NCBI GenBank assembly: GCA_937920255.1
Contig: CALDSL010000036.1
Coordinates: 1 to 8,181 of the forward strand
Length of the DNA: 8,181 bases
Source of the DNA: an uncultured Anaerolineaceae bacterium
GTDB taxonomy: Bacteria; Chloroflexota; Anaerolineae; Anaerolineales; Anaerolineaceae
Direction of reading: 5' to 3'
Shown here piece by piece: positions 1 through 6,941 of this stretch. Made by a program: the position numbers and the translations under genes. Positions within the stretch are counted from its first letter, which is position 1; each line of letters opens with the position of its first letter. The notes beneath the pieces are model-generated. The model was not told where the DNA came from. It did no database searches and was given only the letters and a program-made list of their open reading frames with translations.

Positions 1-31
1 CTTTCCGCCGTACAACCTACAACCCATCACG

Positions 32-295
32 TTACACAGGAGAGTGACCCGGAATTTTATGCGCAAGGGCCACCGTTACAACTGAACCCCAAAAAGCGAC
101 CATCAAGGTAGAAAGGTTAAACACACTGATCGGATCGGGCAGACCGAACGAGAAGCCGGCCAACAGCCCGGCCAGGAGACCGGCGAAACCACCAAACAGA
201 ATATCTACAAACAGGTCTCCCGAGCCTCGATGTATGGAAATACCACTCATCCAACCGGCGAGAAACCCCGCCACAAGCCAACTCAGTATTCCCAT
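32..295 (-). CDS. GlsB/YeaQ/YmgE-family small membrane protein
   Basis: This 87-residue, very hydrophobic and glycine-rich protein resembles the GlsB/YeaQ/YmgE (transglycosylase-associated protein) family. Members are small inner-membrane proteins often linked to general stress, but their biochemical role is not established. Three membrane segments can be seen, at about residues 3-19, 27-50 and 59-79. The opening MGILSWLVAGFLAG followed by a short polar loop (HRGSGD, 22-27) and a Gly/Ala/Leu-rich second helix is typical of the family. The length is also typical, perhaps with a few extra residues at the C-terminus. The ATG at 293-295 is the only sensible start. The ribosome binding site is weak, a GAGAG run about 12 bases upstream. 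The gene is divergent from the VTT-domain gene to its right and has a promoter-like element at 342-370. No terminator hairpin is visible in bases 1-31. The family call rests on overall pattern, since the family has no catalytic motif. Confidence 0.78.
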   Translation of the reverse strand: MGILSWLVAGFLAGWMSGISIHRGSGDLFVDILFGGFAGLLAGLLAGFSFGLPDPISVFNLSTLMVAFWGSVVTVALAHKIPGHSPV

Positions 296-341
296 ACCGC
301 TTCACATCTCTCGTACCACTAATGTTCTCTACCTTGACCTA

Positions 342-370
342 AATATAATGGAAGCAGGCGCTCGCTTCAA
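342..370 (-). promoter_or_regulatory. Promoter candidate for the GlsB-like gene
   Basis: On the minus strand a TTGAAG -35 (365-370) and a TATATT -10 (342-347) are separated by exactly 17 bases. The -35 matches four of six sigma-70 consensus positions and the -10 matches five of six. Transcription would begin near 335, giving a leader of about 40 bases before the ATG at 295. The element is recognised by eye only. Confidence 0.5.
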
Positions 371-425
371 TGGGGATCTTACATACGCCGGTAGTAGGGC
401 TTTCCCCAACCTCTTTATTGAGAGG

Positions 426-431
426 TATAAT
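426..431 (+). promoter_or_regulatory. Perfect -10 box (TATAAT) just before the VTT gene start
   Basis: A perfect TATAAT lies only seven bases before the preferred ATG at 439. A sigma-70 start 6-8 bases downstream of this box would fall on or next to the A of the ATG, so the message would have essentially no leader. The -35 region is weak: TTCCCC at 402-407 with an 18-base spacer matches only about three consensus positions. A second perfect TATAAT at 344-349 has no good -35 and could alternatively drive a longer form starting at 370. Confidence 0.45.
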
Positions 432-438
432 CACCCGC

Positions 439-1029
439 ATGGAAAAATTCACGGAAGAGAGCATCAATGAAGTGGCTTCTCCCAAAAAGAGCCGGCACTG
501 GATTAACTTGATCGTTACCGTCCTGGTGCTGGGGATCCTGGTTTTGTTTGTGTCGCGCGATTTTGAGAATATCCGTGCGTACATCGCCGCGAGCGGGTGG
601 ATTGGATTGCTGGTATCGCTGGTGGTGTACGGCCTGTTGGGACTTTCGCCGATCCCGTCTGAGCCGCTGACAGTGCTGCTGGGATCGATTTTTGGCCCGT
701 TCTACGCCACGCTGGCCGCCGGGATGGGGAACCTGCTGGCGGCATTGGTGGAATATTTTCTGGGTACGCGCATCAGCGCGGTAGCCGATTTTGAAACGCA
801 TAAAGAGAAGCTGCCCTTCGGTTTGGGGCGCTTCCCGGTCAATTCGGCCGCGTTCCTGATGGGCGCGCGGCTGGTGCCTGGGTTTGGGTCAAAACTGGTG
901 AGCGTGGTGGGCGGGGTGTACCGCGTGCCGATCCTGCGCTACATTTGGACGGCAGCGATTCCGATTTTCGCCGGTTCGGCCATTTTCGCGTTTGGCGGTG
1001 CGGGGTTGTTCCAGTTATTTGGAAGGTAA
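439..1029 (+). CDS. VTT/SNARE-associated (TVP38/TMEM64, DedA-like) membrane protein
   Basis: A 196-residue integral membrane protein of the VTT (SNARE-associated, TVP38/TMEM64, DedA-like) group. DedA-superfamily proteins are implicated in lipid scrambling or flipping and membrane homeostasis; the substrate here cannot be told. After a polar N-terminus, helices lie at about 22-39, 54-70, 76-109, 135-157 and 168-193. The conserved core can be seen as SPIPSEPLTVLLGSIFG (70-86), with a re-entrant-type acidic residue (Glu75), and as ARLVPGFGSKLVSVVGG (143-159), which matches the family's R-x-x-P-G-x pattern. The reading frame is open back to an ATG at 370, which would add 23 residues. I prefer 439 because the hydrophobic family-like part follows soon after and the extension looks non-conserved. 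No well-spaced Shine-Dalgarno site precedes 439; the nearest, AGAGG, is 13 bases away and is followed by TATAAT. The gene ends just before a strong terminator and appears to be monocistronic. Confidence 0.87.
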   Translation: MEKFTEESINEVASPKKSRHWINLIVTVLVLGILVLFVSRDFENIRAYIAASGWIGLLVSLVVYGLLGLSPIPSEPLTVLLGSIFGPFYATLAAGMGNLLAALVEYFLGTRISAVADFETHKEKLPFGLGRFPVNSAAFLMGARLVPGFGSKLVSVVGGVYRVPILRYIWTAAIPIFAGSAIFAFGGAGLFQLFGR

Positions 1030-1048
1030 ATGGAAAACCACAAAATGC

Positions 1049-1083
1049 AACCGGGGAGCGGTAACCGCTCCCCGGTTGTTTTA
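1049..1083. terminator. Bidirectional intrinsic terminator
   Basis: A perfect 13-bp stem (1049-1061 with 1065-1077) has a three-base TAA loop. It is followed on the plus strand by TTGTTTTA (1076-1083). On the minus strand it is followed by a T-rich stretch (complement of 1032-1050). It starts 19 bases after the VTT stop codon and sits 13 bases beyond the stop of the convergent GyrI-like gene, so it most likely terminates both. Confidence 0.88.
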
Positions 1084-1090
1084 TGGATGG

Positions 1091-1561
1091 TTATTCGACC
1101 ACCGGCAGGTACAGGTCGAGCTGCATGTCTTCGGTGATCTCGGCGACGCTGCCGGGCGGGGTGAGGACTTCTTCAAGGCACTGCTGGTTCGCGATTCGGT
1201 ACGGGCTGCTCTCGCACCACAGCACCAGCTTCTGCCAATCTTCCGAGATGGTGCGCAGGGTGGTGCGCGTGACGGCAAATAAACCACCGGAAAATTCTTT
1301 GATCTTCGCATCGTGCGTGCCCTCCACGCTGGCATCCACCGTGACCCACTGCTCATAGCCGTAGTTCGGGCTGCCCGGAGCGGGGTTCGGGTTGTTGAAG
1401 CCGAAGAAGCGAGCCGGCTTGCCTGGCTGATCCAGCCCCTTTTCACGCACAAAGGCGATCATCTGATCCCACGCCAGAGGCTCGGGGCTGGCGCCGAACC
1501 CGTAGGTTGCCGCCACACGTTGCGGCTCGAGACGTACCATACGAACTTCAAGATTTCCCAT
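1091..1561 (-). CDS. GyrI-like effector-binding domain protein
   Basis: A stand-alone 156-residue protein with the fold signature of the GyrI-like/AraC effector-binding domain (SOUL-like small-molecule binding). Family hallmarks include an N-terminal strand ending in a 'v..ry.G' type segment (RVAATYGFGASPE, 15-27). A short helix over WDQMIAFVRE (31-40) follows, and then FGFNNPNP (53-60). The characteristic YGYEQWVTVD lies at 67-76, a glycine-containing strand GGLFAVTRTT at 92-101 and the terminal LDLYLPV at 148-154. Glu70 and the acidic residues near 141-149 are candidates for contacting a cationic ligand, as in BmrR-type domains. There is no DNA-binding domain, so the protein probably sequesters or senses a small molecule, or modulates a partner. 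The start is fixed by an AGGAGA ribosome binding site (1571-1576 on the complement), nine bases upstream. It is divergent from the WYL regulator and likely controlled by it. The ligand is unknown. Confidence 0.85.
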   Translation of the reverse strand: MGNLEVRMVRLEPQRVAATYGFGASPEPLAWDQMIAFVREKGLDQPGKPARFFGFNNPNPAPGSPNYGYEQWVTVDASVEGTHDAKIKEFSGGLFAVTRTTLRTISEDWQKLVLWCESSPYRIANQQCLEEVLTPPGSVAEITEDMQLDLYLPVVE

Positions 1562-1596
1562 CGTTGTCTTTCTCCTGTGCAGAATTTTCAGCGCGC

Positions 1597-1616
1597 TGTT
1601 ACAAGATCATGTTACA
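1597..1616. promoter_or_regulatory. Operator-like imperfect palindrome (GyrI-like/WYL control region)
   Basis: A 20-bp dyad reads as TGT-N-ACA-N-GATC-N-TGT-N-ACA, with eight of ten base pairs symmetric. The same stretch can be read as an 8-base direct repeat, TGTTACAA, at 1597-1604 and 1610-1617 with a 13-base period. It lies about 20 bases upstream of the ribosome binding site of the GyrI-like gene, where that gene's promoter should be, so it could be a repressor site. Symmetry alone supports this. Confidence 0.4.
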
Positions 1617-1625
1617 ATGCAATTA

Positions 1626-1642
1626 CTGACATCTAGTGTCAG
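1626..1642. promoter_or_regulatory. Second operator-like dyad (CTGACA-N5-TGTCAG)
   Basis: A perfect 6-bp inverted repeat with a 5-base centre lies 10 bases from the first dyad, between the divergent GyrI-like and WYL genes. Its half-site (TGACA/TGTCA) resembles the ACA/TGT half-sites of the neighbouring dyad. This is consistent with two sites for the same dimeric regulator, plausibly the adjacent WYL protein. It could also be chance. Confidence 0.38.
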
Positions 1643-1703
1643 GGATTGATGCTGTGTTTGAAAAGAGCTTTAACACGAATAGGAACGTATGAGCCGAATG
1701 ACA

Positions 1704-1724
1704 CGAAAGGGAACCTTTCGGGAG
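1704..1724 (+). promoter_or_regulatory. Leader hairpin abutting the WYL-gene ribosome binding site
   Basis: CGAAAGG (1704-1710) and CCTTTCG (1714-1720) form a perfect 7-bp inverted repeat with a GAA loop. The last base of the stem, G1720, is also the first base of the GGGAG ribosome binding site (1720-1724), which sits five bases before the ATG at 1730. In RNA this hairpin could reduce ribosome access. In DNA it could be a binding site downstream of the promoter. Confidence 0.4.
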
Positions 1725-1729
1725 ATTAT

Positions 1730-2692
1730 ATGCGCGCTGACAGGTTGATCTCGATTTTGCTGCTGCTGCAATCGCGCGAGCGGATGACTGCGCGGGAACT
1801 GGCGCGGGAACTGGAGGTTTCCGAGCGGACGATTTACCGCGATATCGACGCATTGAGCGCTTCGGGCGTGCCGCTGTACGCGGAATCCGGCCCGGGCGGG
1901 GGGATAGCGCTGCTGGGGCATTACCGCACCAACCTGACCGGGCTGAACGAGGACGAGCTGCGCGCGCTATACATGGCGTTTGGCCCGGCCAGCCCGCTCG
2001 AGCCGCTGGGCGCGGGGCAGAGCCTGCGCGCGGCGATGCGCAAGCTGTCGGCTTCGCTGAGCACCGGGCAACGCGGCGAGGAGGAGAAGGTGCGCCAGCG
2101 CTTTTTGCTGGATGGCGCGGGCTGGTCGGGCGACCGCGGGCCAGCCTCGCACCTGAGCCTGCTGCAGCGCGCGGTGTGGGACGACCGCTGCGCCATGCTG
2201 CGCTACCAATCGTTCCGGCTGGAGCCGGTGGACGTGATCACCGCGCCATATGGGCTGGTATCCAAGGCCGGGAACTGGTATCTGGTGGGCATGGGCGGCG
2301 GGCTGCCGCGCGTGTACCGGGTGCATACGCTGCTTCACGTGGAAGTGCTGGCGGAGCATTTCACGCGCCAGCCGGATTTCGATCTGGCCACGTTCTGGGC
2401 CGGCTGGTGCGCGGAAGTGGAGCAGAGCCAGCAGTCGTTCCAGGCGCGGGTGCGGGTGACGCCGCTGCTGCGCTCGATGTTGCCGGCCAGTATCCCGGTG
2501 ACGGCGGTGGACGAGGCGGCCAGCGCGGCAGACCCGGACGGCTGGATCCACCTGACGCTGGCGTTTGAGACCTTCGAAGCCGCCCGCCAGCGGATTCTCG
2601 GGTTTGGCTCGGCGGCGGAGGTGCTGGAACCGGAAGCGCTGCGGCGCAGCCTGGTGGATTTCGCCGGGCAGGTACTGGCCAGATACAGATGA
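1730..2692 (+). CDS. HTH and WYL-domain transcriptional regulator (YafY/DeoR-like)
   Basis: A 320-residue regulator with the usual two-part layout. An N-terminal winged HTH (about 1-62) includes a MTARELARELEVSERTIYRD helix-turn-helix (19-38) and a GGGIALL wing (56-62). A WYL ligand-sensing domain (about 140-215) carries the namesake Trp183-Tyr184-Leu185 in GNWYLVG, followed by YRVHTLLHVEVL (196-207) with the conserved Arg197. A C-terminal WCX-like extension (about 237-320) follows. WYL proteins sense nucleic-acid-derived or small ligands and regulate neighbouring genes, often as repressors. The frame is open back to 1646, but the ATG at 1730 is preferred because GGGAG lies five bases upstream and the MRADRLISILLLLQ opening is standard for the family. 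It is divergent from the GyrI-like gene and shares a control region with it. Regulation of that neighbour and of itself is inferred, not shown. Its ligand cannot be predicted. Confidence 0.92.
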   Translation: MRADRLISILLLLQSRERMTARELARELEVSERTIYRDIDALSASGVPLYAESGPGGGIALLGHYRTNLTGLNEDELRALYMAFGPASPLEPLGAGQSLRAAMRKLSASLSTGQRGEEEKVRQRFLLDGAGWSGDRGPASHLSLLQRAVWDDRCAMLRYQSFRLEPVDVITAPYGLVSKAGNWYLVGMGGGLPRVYRVHTLLHVEVLAEHFTRQPDFDLATFWAGWCAEVEQSQQSFQARVRVTPLLRSMLPASIPVTAVDEAASAADPDGWIHLTLAFETFEAARQRILGFGSAAEVLEPEALRRSLVDFAGQVLARYR

Positions 2693-2696
2693 ATCG

Positions 2697-2724
2697 ACGG
2701 GGCAGACGTAAACGCCTGCCCCGT
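2697..2724. terminator. Hairpin between convergent WYL and acnA genes
   Basis: Arms ACGGGGCAG (2697-2705) and CTGCCCCGT (2716-2724) form a 9-bp GC-rich stem. Two further pairs inside follow one mismatch and leave a TAAA loop. It lies 4 bases after the WYL stop and 19 bases after the acnA stop, a typical place for a shared bidirectional terminator. Neither side has a proper T-run, so it may act as a Rho-assisted or 3'-end-protecting hairpin rather than a classical intrinsic terminator. Confidence 0.6.
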
Positions 2725-2743
2725 TGGATTCTATACCACTTGT

Positions 2744-5467
2744 TTATTGTTCGAGCATCACGCCCGAGCGGTCCAGGTTGTGAAGGATGTAGTTGAGGAT
2801 GCCGCCGTGGCGGTAGTATTCCAATTCCATGACCGAATTGATGCGCACGGTGGTAGTGAAACGCACCTCGCTGCCGTCCTCGCGCACGGCGCGCACGGGC
2901 ATTTCGCCGCCCGGCACCAGGTTGTCGACCATGTTTTCAAAGTAGAACTCCTCACGCCCGGTGAGCCCGAGGATTTTCCAGCCCTCGCCGGGTTGGAACT
3001 GCAGCGGCAGCACGCCCATGCCCACCAGGTTGGAGCGGTGGATGCGTTCGTAGGATTCGGCAATGATCACTTTGACGCCCAGCAGCATAACGCCCTTGGC
3101 AGCCCAGTCGCGGCTGGAGCCAGTGCCGTACTCTTTGCCGGCCAGCACCACAAGCGGCACGCCCTCGTCGCGGTACTTCATTGCAGCGTCGTAAATGCTC
3201 ATCTGCTCACCGCTGGGGAGATAGGCGGTAAAGCTGCCTTCCACGCCCGGCACGAGCTGGTTCTTCAGGCGAATGTTGCCGAATGTGCCGCGGGTCATCA
3301 CGCGGTCGTTGCCGCGCCGCGAGCCGAAGGAGTTGAACTCCGGCGGCTCCACGCCCAGGCTGCGCAGGTACTTTCCCGCCGCGCCGCTGGCGGGGATGGC
3401 GCCGGCCGGGGAGATATGATCGGTGGTGACGGAATCGCCCAGCAGCGCCAGCGCCCGCGCGGCGTGGATATCCTGCAGCGGCTGGATCTCATGCGACAGC
3501 CCCTCAAAGAATGGCGGCTCTTGCAGGTAGGTCGACTCGTCGCGCCAGCGGTAGAGCATTCCGGCCTCGCCTTCGATCTTGTTCCATTCTTCGTTCATGG
3601 CGCGCACGTCGCGGTAGTTTTCGAGGAACAGCTCGGGCGTGATGGTCTGGTTGATGAGGTCCACAATTTCCTGCGAGCTGGGCCAGATGTCGCGCAGATA
3701 GACGGGCTGGCCGTCGTGGCCGGTGCCGAGCGGCTCTTCGGCCATATCGATGTTGACCGTGCCAGCCAGGGCATAAGCCACTACCAGCGGCGGGGAGGCC
3801 AGGTAATTGGCCAGCGTGTGCGGGTTAACACGCCCTTCGAAGTTGCGGTTGCCCGAGAGCACTGCCGCGGCCACCAGATGGCCTTCCTGGATGGCTTCCA
3901 CGATTTCTTCGTTGAGCGGGCCGGAATTGCCGATGCAGGTAGTACAGCCGTAGCCCACCAGGTCAAAGCCCAGCGCGGACAGGTACTGGAACAGGTCGGC
4001 TTTCTTGAGATACTCGGTGACCACGCGCGAGCCAGGAGCCAGGCTGGTTTTGACGTAGGGATGAGTTTTCAAGCCCTTTTCCACGGCCTTCTTAGCCAGC
4101 AAGCCCGCGCCGAGCATGACAAACGGGTTAGAGGTGTTGGTGCAGGAGGTGATCGCGGCGATCACCACCGCGCCCTGCCCCATGCGAGCTTCCTGCCCGG
4201 CGGTATTCACCAGCACCGTGCGCTTGATGTCTTCGGGTTCGACGGCGTAACCGCCCATATTCTTGGCGGCGGTGAGCGCCTGCTGGAAGTTTTGCTTGAC
4301 TTTGGTGAGCGGCACGCGGTCCTGCGGGCGCTTGGGGCCGGCCAGGCTGGGCTCGACTGTGCTCAAGTCCAGCTCGAGCACGTCAGTAAATTCGGGATCG
4401 GGGGTTTCGTCGGTGCGGAACAGATGCTGCGCCTTGCAGTAGGCTTCCACGCGCGCCAGCAGCTCTTCCGAATGGCCCGTCATGCGCAGGTACTGCAGGG
4501 TCTGGTCGTCGACCGGGAACCAGGTGACCGTGGCGCCATTCTCCGGCGACATATTGGCGATCATGGCGCGGTCGGTGACGGGCATGTTGCTCAGGCCTGG
4601 GCCGAAGAACTCGACAAATTTTTCCACCACGCCCTTCTTGCGCAGCATCTGGGTGATGGTGAGGGTAACATCGGTGGGGGTGACGCCTTCACGCGTCTTG
4701 CCGGTCAGCTTGAAACCGATCACGTCCGGGATGAGCATATCGATCGGCTGTCCGAGCATGGCAGCAACGGCTTCGATGCCGCCCACGCCCCATCCCACCA
4801 CGCCCAGACCGTTGGCCATGGTAGTGTGCGAATCGGTACCGACCAGGGTGTCAGGGAAGGCCACGCGCTGGCCGTCTTCCTCCTCCACCAGAACCACATC
4901 GGTGAGGTATTCGATATTGACCTGATGCACGATGCCAATGGAGGGCGGCACGACGCTGAAGTTCCTGAAGGCGTTCTGCGCCCAGTGCAGCAGCTCATAG
5001 CGCTCGCGGTTGCGATGGAATTCCAGCGTGGTGTTGCGCTGGAGCGCGTCGGCTGTGCCGTAGTAATCGACCTGTACCGAATGGTCGATGACCAGATCGA
5101 CCGGGATCTGCGGGTTGATCAGATCCGGGTCGCCCTGCATGCGCCCCATGGCAGAGCGCATTGCCGCCAGGTCATTGACCACGGCCACGCCGGTGAAATC
5201 CTGCAGCACAATGCGGCCGGGGCTGAACGGCATGGCGTCGCGGTCTTCGACCACCGGCCGCCAGTTGGCCAGGTTGAGCACGTCGCGGCGGGTCACTTCC
5301 TGCTCATTGTGCTTGCGCAGCACATTTTCCAGCAGGATGCGCACCGTGAACGGCAATTTCTCCAGCCGCCCGCCGGCAAGGGATTCCAATTTATCCAAGC
5401 GGTAATACACATACTCGCCAAAGGCTGTTGTTAATATCGATCGCGTCTGAAAATAATCGTTCTTCAT
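2744..5467 (-). CDS. acnA: Aconitate hydratase A
   Basis: This 907-residue protein is an aconitase of the AcnA/IRP1 type. It interconverts citrate and isocitrate through cis-aconitate, using a [4Fe-4S] cluster in the cytoplasm. The three cluster ligands are visible: Cys442 in SCTNTSNP, and Cys508 and Cys511 in GCTTCIGNSG. Other landmarks are DHS at 128-130, GTDSHTTMANGLGV at 210-223, the C-terminal swivel domain (about 670-900) with TTDHISPAGAIP at 681-692, SRRGN at 716-720 and the substrate-binding loop YGTGSSRDWA at 780-789. The length is close to E. coli AcnA (891), and the sequence is intact throughout. The start ATG (5465-5467) has GGAG four bases upstream. The gene lies 22 bases downstream of icd in the same direction, which implies co-transcription. 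AcnA/IRP1-type apoenzymes can bind RNA in some organisms; nothing here shows whether this one does. Assignment is secure. Confidence 0.97.
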   Translation of the reverse strand: MKNDYFQTRSILTTAFGEYVYYRLDKLESLAGGRLEKLPFTVRILLENVLRKHNEQEVTRRDVLNLANWRPVVEDRDAMPFSPGRIVLQDFTGVAVVNDLAAMRSAMGRMQGDPDLINPQIPVDLVIDHSVQVDYYGTADALQRNTTLEFHRNRERYELLHWAQNAFRNFSVVPPSIGIVHQVNIEYLTDVVLVEEEDGQRVAFPDTLVGTDSHTTMANGLGVVGWGVGGIEAVAAMLGQPIDMLIPDVIGFKLTGKTREGVTPTDVTLTITQMLRKKGVVEKFVEFFGPGLSNMPVTDRAMIANMSPENGATVTWFPVDDQTLQYLRMTGHSEELLARVEAYCKAQHLFRTDETPDPEFTDVLELDLSTVEPSLAGPKRPQDRVPLTKVKQNFQQALTAAKNMGGYAVEPEDIKRTVLVNTAGQEARMGQGAVVIAAITSCTNTSNPFVMLGAGLLAKKAVEKGLKTHPYVKTSLAPGSRVVTEYLKKADLFQYLSALGFDLVGYGCTTCIGNSGPLNEEIVEAIQEGHLVAAAVLSGNRNFEGRVNPHTLANYLASPPLVVAYALAGTVNIDMAEEPLGTGHDGQPVYLRDIWPSSQEIVDLINQTITPELFLENYRDVRAMNEEWNKIEGEAGMLYRWRDESTYLQEPPFFEGLSHEIQPLQDIHAARALALLGDSVTTDHISPAGAIPASGAAGKYLRSLGVEPPEFNSFGSRRGNDRVMTRGTFGNIRLKNQLVPGVEGSFTAYLPSGEQMSIYDAAMKYRDEGVPLVVLAGKEYGTGSSRDWAAKGVMLLGVKVIIAESYERIHRSNLVGMGVLPLQFQPGEGWKILGLTGREEFYFENMVDNLVPGGEMPVRAVREDGSEVRFTTTVRINSVMELEYYRHGGILNYILHNLDRSGVMLEQ

Positions 5468-5489
5468 GCTTCTCCAACCATCCTTCTAT

Positions 5490-6809
5490 CTAAACCGTCG
5501 CGGGCTGGTCGTCCATGTGGCGGACGATGGCCTCGCCAAATTCTGAGGTGCTCACGCGGATCGCGTTGTCCATCAGGCGATGGAAATCATAGGTAACGGT
5601 GCGGGCAGCTATCGCGCCCGAAAGGCCGCGCAAGACCAGGTCGGCGGCTTCCGGCCAGCCCAGGTAACGCAGCATCATCTCACCGGATAGGATCACCGAC
5701 CCAGGGTTGACCACGTTCAGGTTGGCGTACTTGGGCGCGGTGCCGTGCGTGGCTTCGAACACTGCCACGCCGGTATCGTAGTTAATGTTCGCGCCTGGGG
5801 CGATGCCAATGCCGCCCACCTGCGCCGCCAGCGCATCGGAGAGATAGTCGCCGTTGAGGTTCATGGTGGCCAGCACGTCAAAATCATGCGGGCGGATCAT
5901 GGTGTTCTGGAAGACAATATCGGCGATGGAGTCTTTGACCAGCAACTTTCCACCGCGCAGTTCGGCGGCCATTTCGTGGTTGGCGGCTTCTTCGCCCTGG
6001 GCAGCTTTGGTGCGATCCCACTGCGCCCAGGTGTACACCCGGTCGCCAAACTCACGCTCGGCCAGGGCGTAGCCCCAGTTGAGGAACGCGCCTTCGGTGT
6101 ACTTCATGATATTACCCTTGTGAACCAGGGTCACATTGCGGCGCTTGTTCTCCAACGCGTAGCGGATGGCGGCGCGCACCAGGCGCTCGGTGCCCTCGAT
6201 GGAAATGGGCTTGAGGCTAAAACCAGACGTGGCCGGGAACCGGATTTTGGCGGCCTCATGGGGGAAATGTTCCTGCAGCAGGCTTAAGAAGCGCTCGGTT
6301 TTTTCGGTACCCTGCTCGAACTCGATGCCTGTGTAGATGTCTTCGGTATTCTCGCGGAAGATGACCATATCCACCAGCTCAGGCCGCTTGAATGGAGAAG
6401 GAACTCCGGGGAAATACCGCACCGGGCGCAGGCACACATACAGATCGAGGTCTTTGCGCAGGGCAACATTCAACGAGCGGAAACCGCCGCCAATCGGCGT
6501 GGTGAGCGGGCCTTTGATACCCACCAGGTACTGGCGGAAGAGTTGCAGGGTTTCGTCAGGCATCCAACTGCCGGTTTGCTGGAAGGCTTTTTCGCCGGCC
6601 AGCACTTCCAACCATTCGATTTTGCGTCTGCCGCCGTAGGCCTTTTCCACGGACGCATCTAACACCCGCACGGACGCGTGCCAGATATCCGGCCCGGTGC
6701 CATCACCTTCAATGAAAGGGATCACCGGCCGGTCGGGGACGTTCAGGCGTCCATTCTCAATCGTAATTTGTTCACCTACCGCGGGATTTCGCAAGGTACC
6801 GTTCGCCAT
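5490..6809 (-). CDS. icd: Isocitrate dehydrogenase, NADP-type
   Basis: A 439-residue homodimeric-type isocitrate dehydrogenase that oxidatively decarboxylates isocitrate to 2-oxoglutarate. The isocitrate site is intact: GPLTTPIGGGFRSLNVALR (100-118) with Ser112, the equivalent of the serine phosphorylated by AceK in E. coli, then Arg117, Arg128 (CLRPVR) and Arg152 (FREN). Tyr159, Lys231 (HKGN) and the metal-binding Asp293, Asp321 and Asp325 are also present. Coenzyme preference can be read from the adenosine-ribose pocket: Lys360-Tyr361 (HGTAPKYA) plus Tyr407 and Arg411 (TVTYDFHRLM) are the NADP+ determinants known from the E. coli enzyme. Residues about 258-290 form a slightly longer loop than in E. 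coli. AGAGG seven bases upstream supports the ATG at 6807-6809. It is first in the icd-acnA operon and divergent from the citrate synthase gene. Regulation by phosphorylation cannot be inferred, since no aceK is in view. Confidence 0.97.
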   Translation of the reverse strand: MANGTLRNPAVGEQITIENGRLNVPDRPVIPFIEGDGTGPDIWHASVRVLDASVEKAYGGRRKIEWLEVLAGEKAFQQTGSWMPDETLQLFRQYLVGIKGPLTTPIGGGFRSLNVALRKDLDLYVCLRPVRYFPGVPSPFKRPELVDMVIFRENTEDIYTGIEFEQGTEKTERFLSLLQEHFPHEAAKIRFPATSGFSLKPISIEGTERLVRAAIRYALENKRRNVTLVHKGNIMKYTEGAFLNWGYALAEREFGDRVYTWAQWDRTKAAQGEEAANHEMAAELRGGKLLVKDSIADIVFQNTMIRPHDFDVLATMNLNGDYLSDALAAQVGGIGIAPGANINYDTGVAVFEATHGTAPKYANLNVVNPGSVILSGEMMLRYLGWPEAADLVLRGLSGAIAARTVTYDFHRLMDNAIRVSTSEFGEAIVRHMDDQPATV

Positions 6810-6887
6810 TTCTGTTCCTCTTTGTCCAAAGTTTGTCGACCTTATTGTCCGATAAATACTGGCTTAAAGCAACGCTAATAGATAAAG

Positions 6888-6917
6888 TTTATAAAGATTT
6901 GCGCAAAAATTGATCAA
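6888..6917 (-). promoter_or_regulatory. Promoter candidate for icd-acnA
   Basis: On the minus strand TTGATC (6912-6917) and TATAAA (6888-6893) are spaced by 18 bases, matching four and five of six sigma-70 consensus positions. Transcription would begin near 6881, leaving a leader of about 70 bases before the icd ATG. The -35 overlaps an 8-bp palindrome TTGATCAA (6910-6917). A weaker alternative, TTGCTT and GACAAT with a 17-base spacer, lies closer to icd. Confidence 0.45.
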
Positions 6918-6921
6918 CGTA

Positions 6922-6934
6922 TACAATACTTGTA
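6922..6934. promoter_or_regulatory. Dyad TACAA-TAC-TTGTA between icd and citrate synthase genes
   Basis: A perfect 5-bp inverted repeat with a 3-base centre lies between the two divergent promoter candidates. It includes a TACAAT -10-like hexamer (6922-6927) with TTGCGC (6899-6904) 17 bases upstream, a possible secondary rightward promoter. A factor bound here could act on both directions. Short dyads of this size also arise by chance in AT-rich DNA. Confidence 0.3.
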
Positions 6935-6941
6935 CGATTGG

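Noticed and set aside
370..438. N-terminal extension of the VTT protein starting at ATG 370
   Set aside because: The added 23 residues look non-conserved and run through the perfect TATAAT box. A start at 439 fits the family better, though the longer form is not excluded.
1646..1729. N-terminal extension of the WYL regulator from ATG 1646
   Set aside because: The 28 extra residues precede the standard opening of the HTH domain, and the ATG at 1730 has a proper ribosome binding site five bases away. The extension also overlaps likely control DNA.
1967..2551. Minus-strand and alternate plus-frame open frames inside the WYL gene
   Set aside because: They are shadows of a GC-rich coding region; their composition (Arg/Pro/His/Gln-rich) is artefactual and no ribosome binding site or domain supports them.
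2747..5434. A very long plus-strand open frame (895 codons) opposite acnA
   Set aside because: It is fully antisense to an unmistakable, intact aconitase. Its product is rich in His, Val, Ala and Gln with no recognisable domain, as expected from reading the reverse complement of GC-biased codons.
5745..6287. Plus-strand open frame of 180 codons opposite icd
   Set aside because: It is antisense to the conserved catalytic core of isocitrate dehydrogenase, with no domain features or ribosome binding site.
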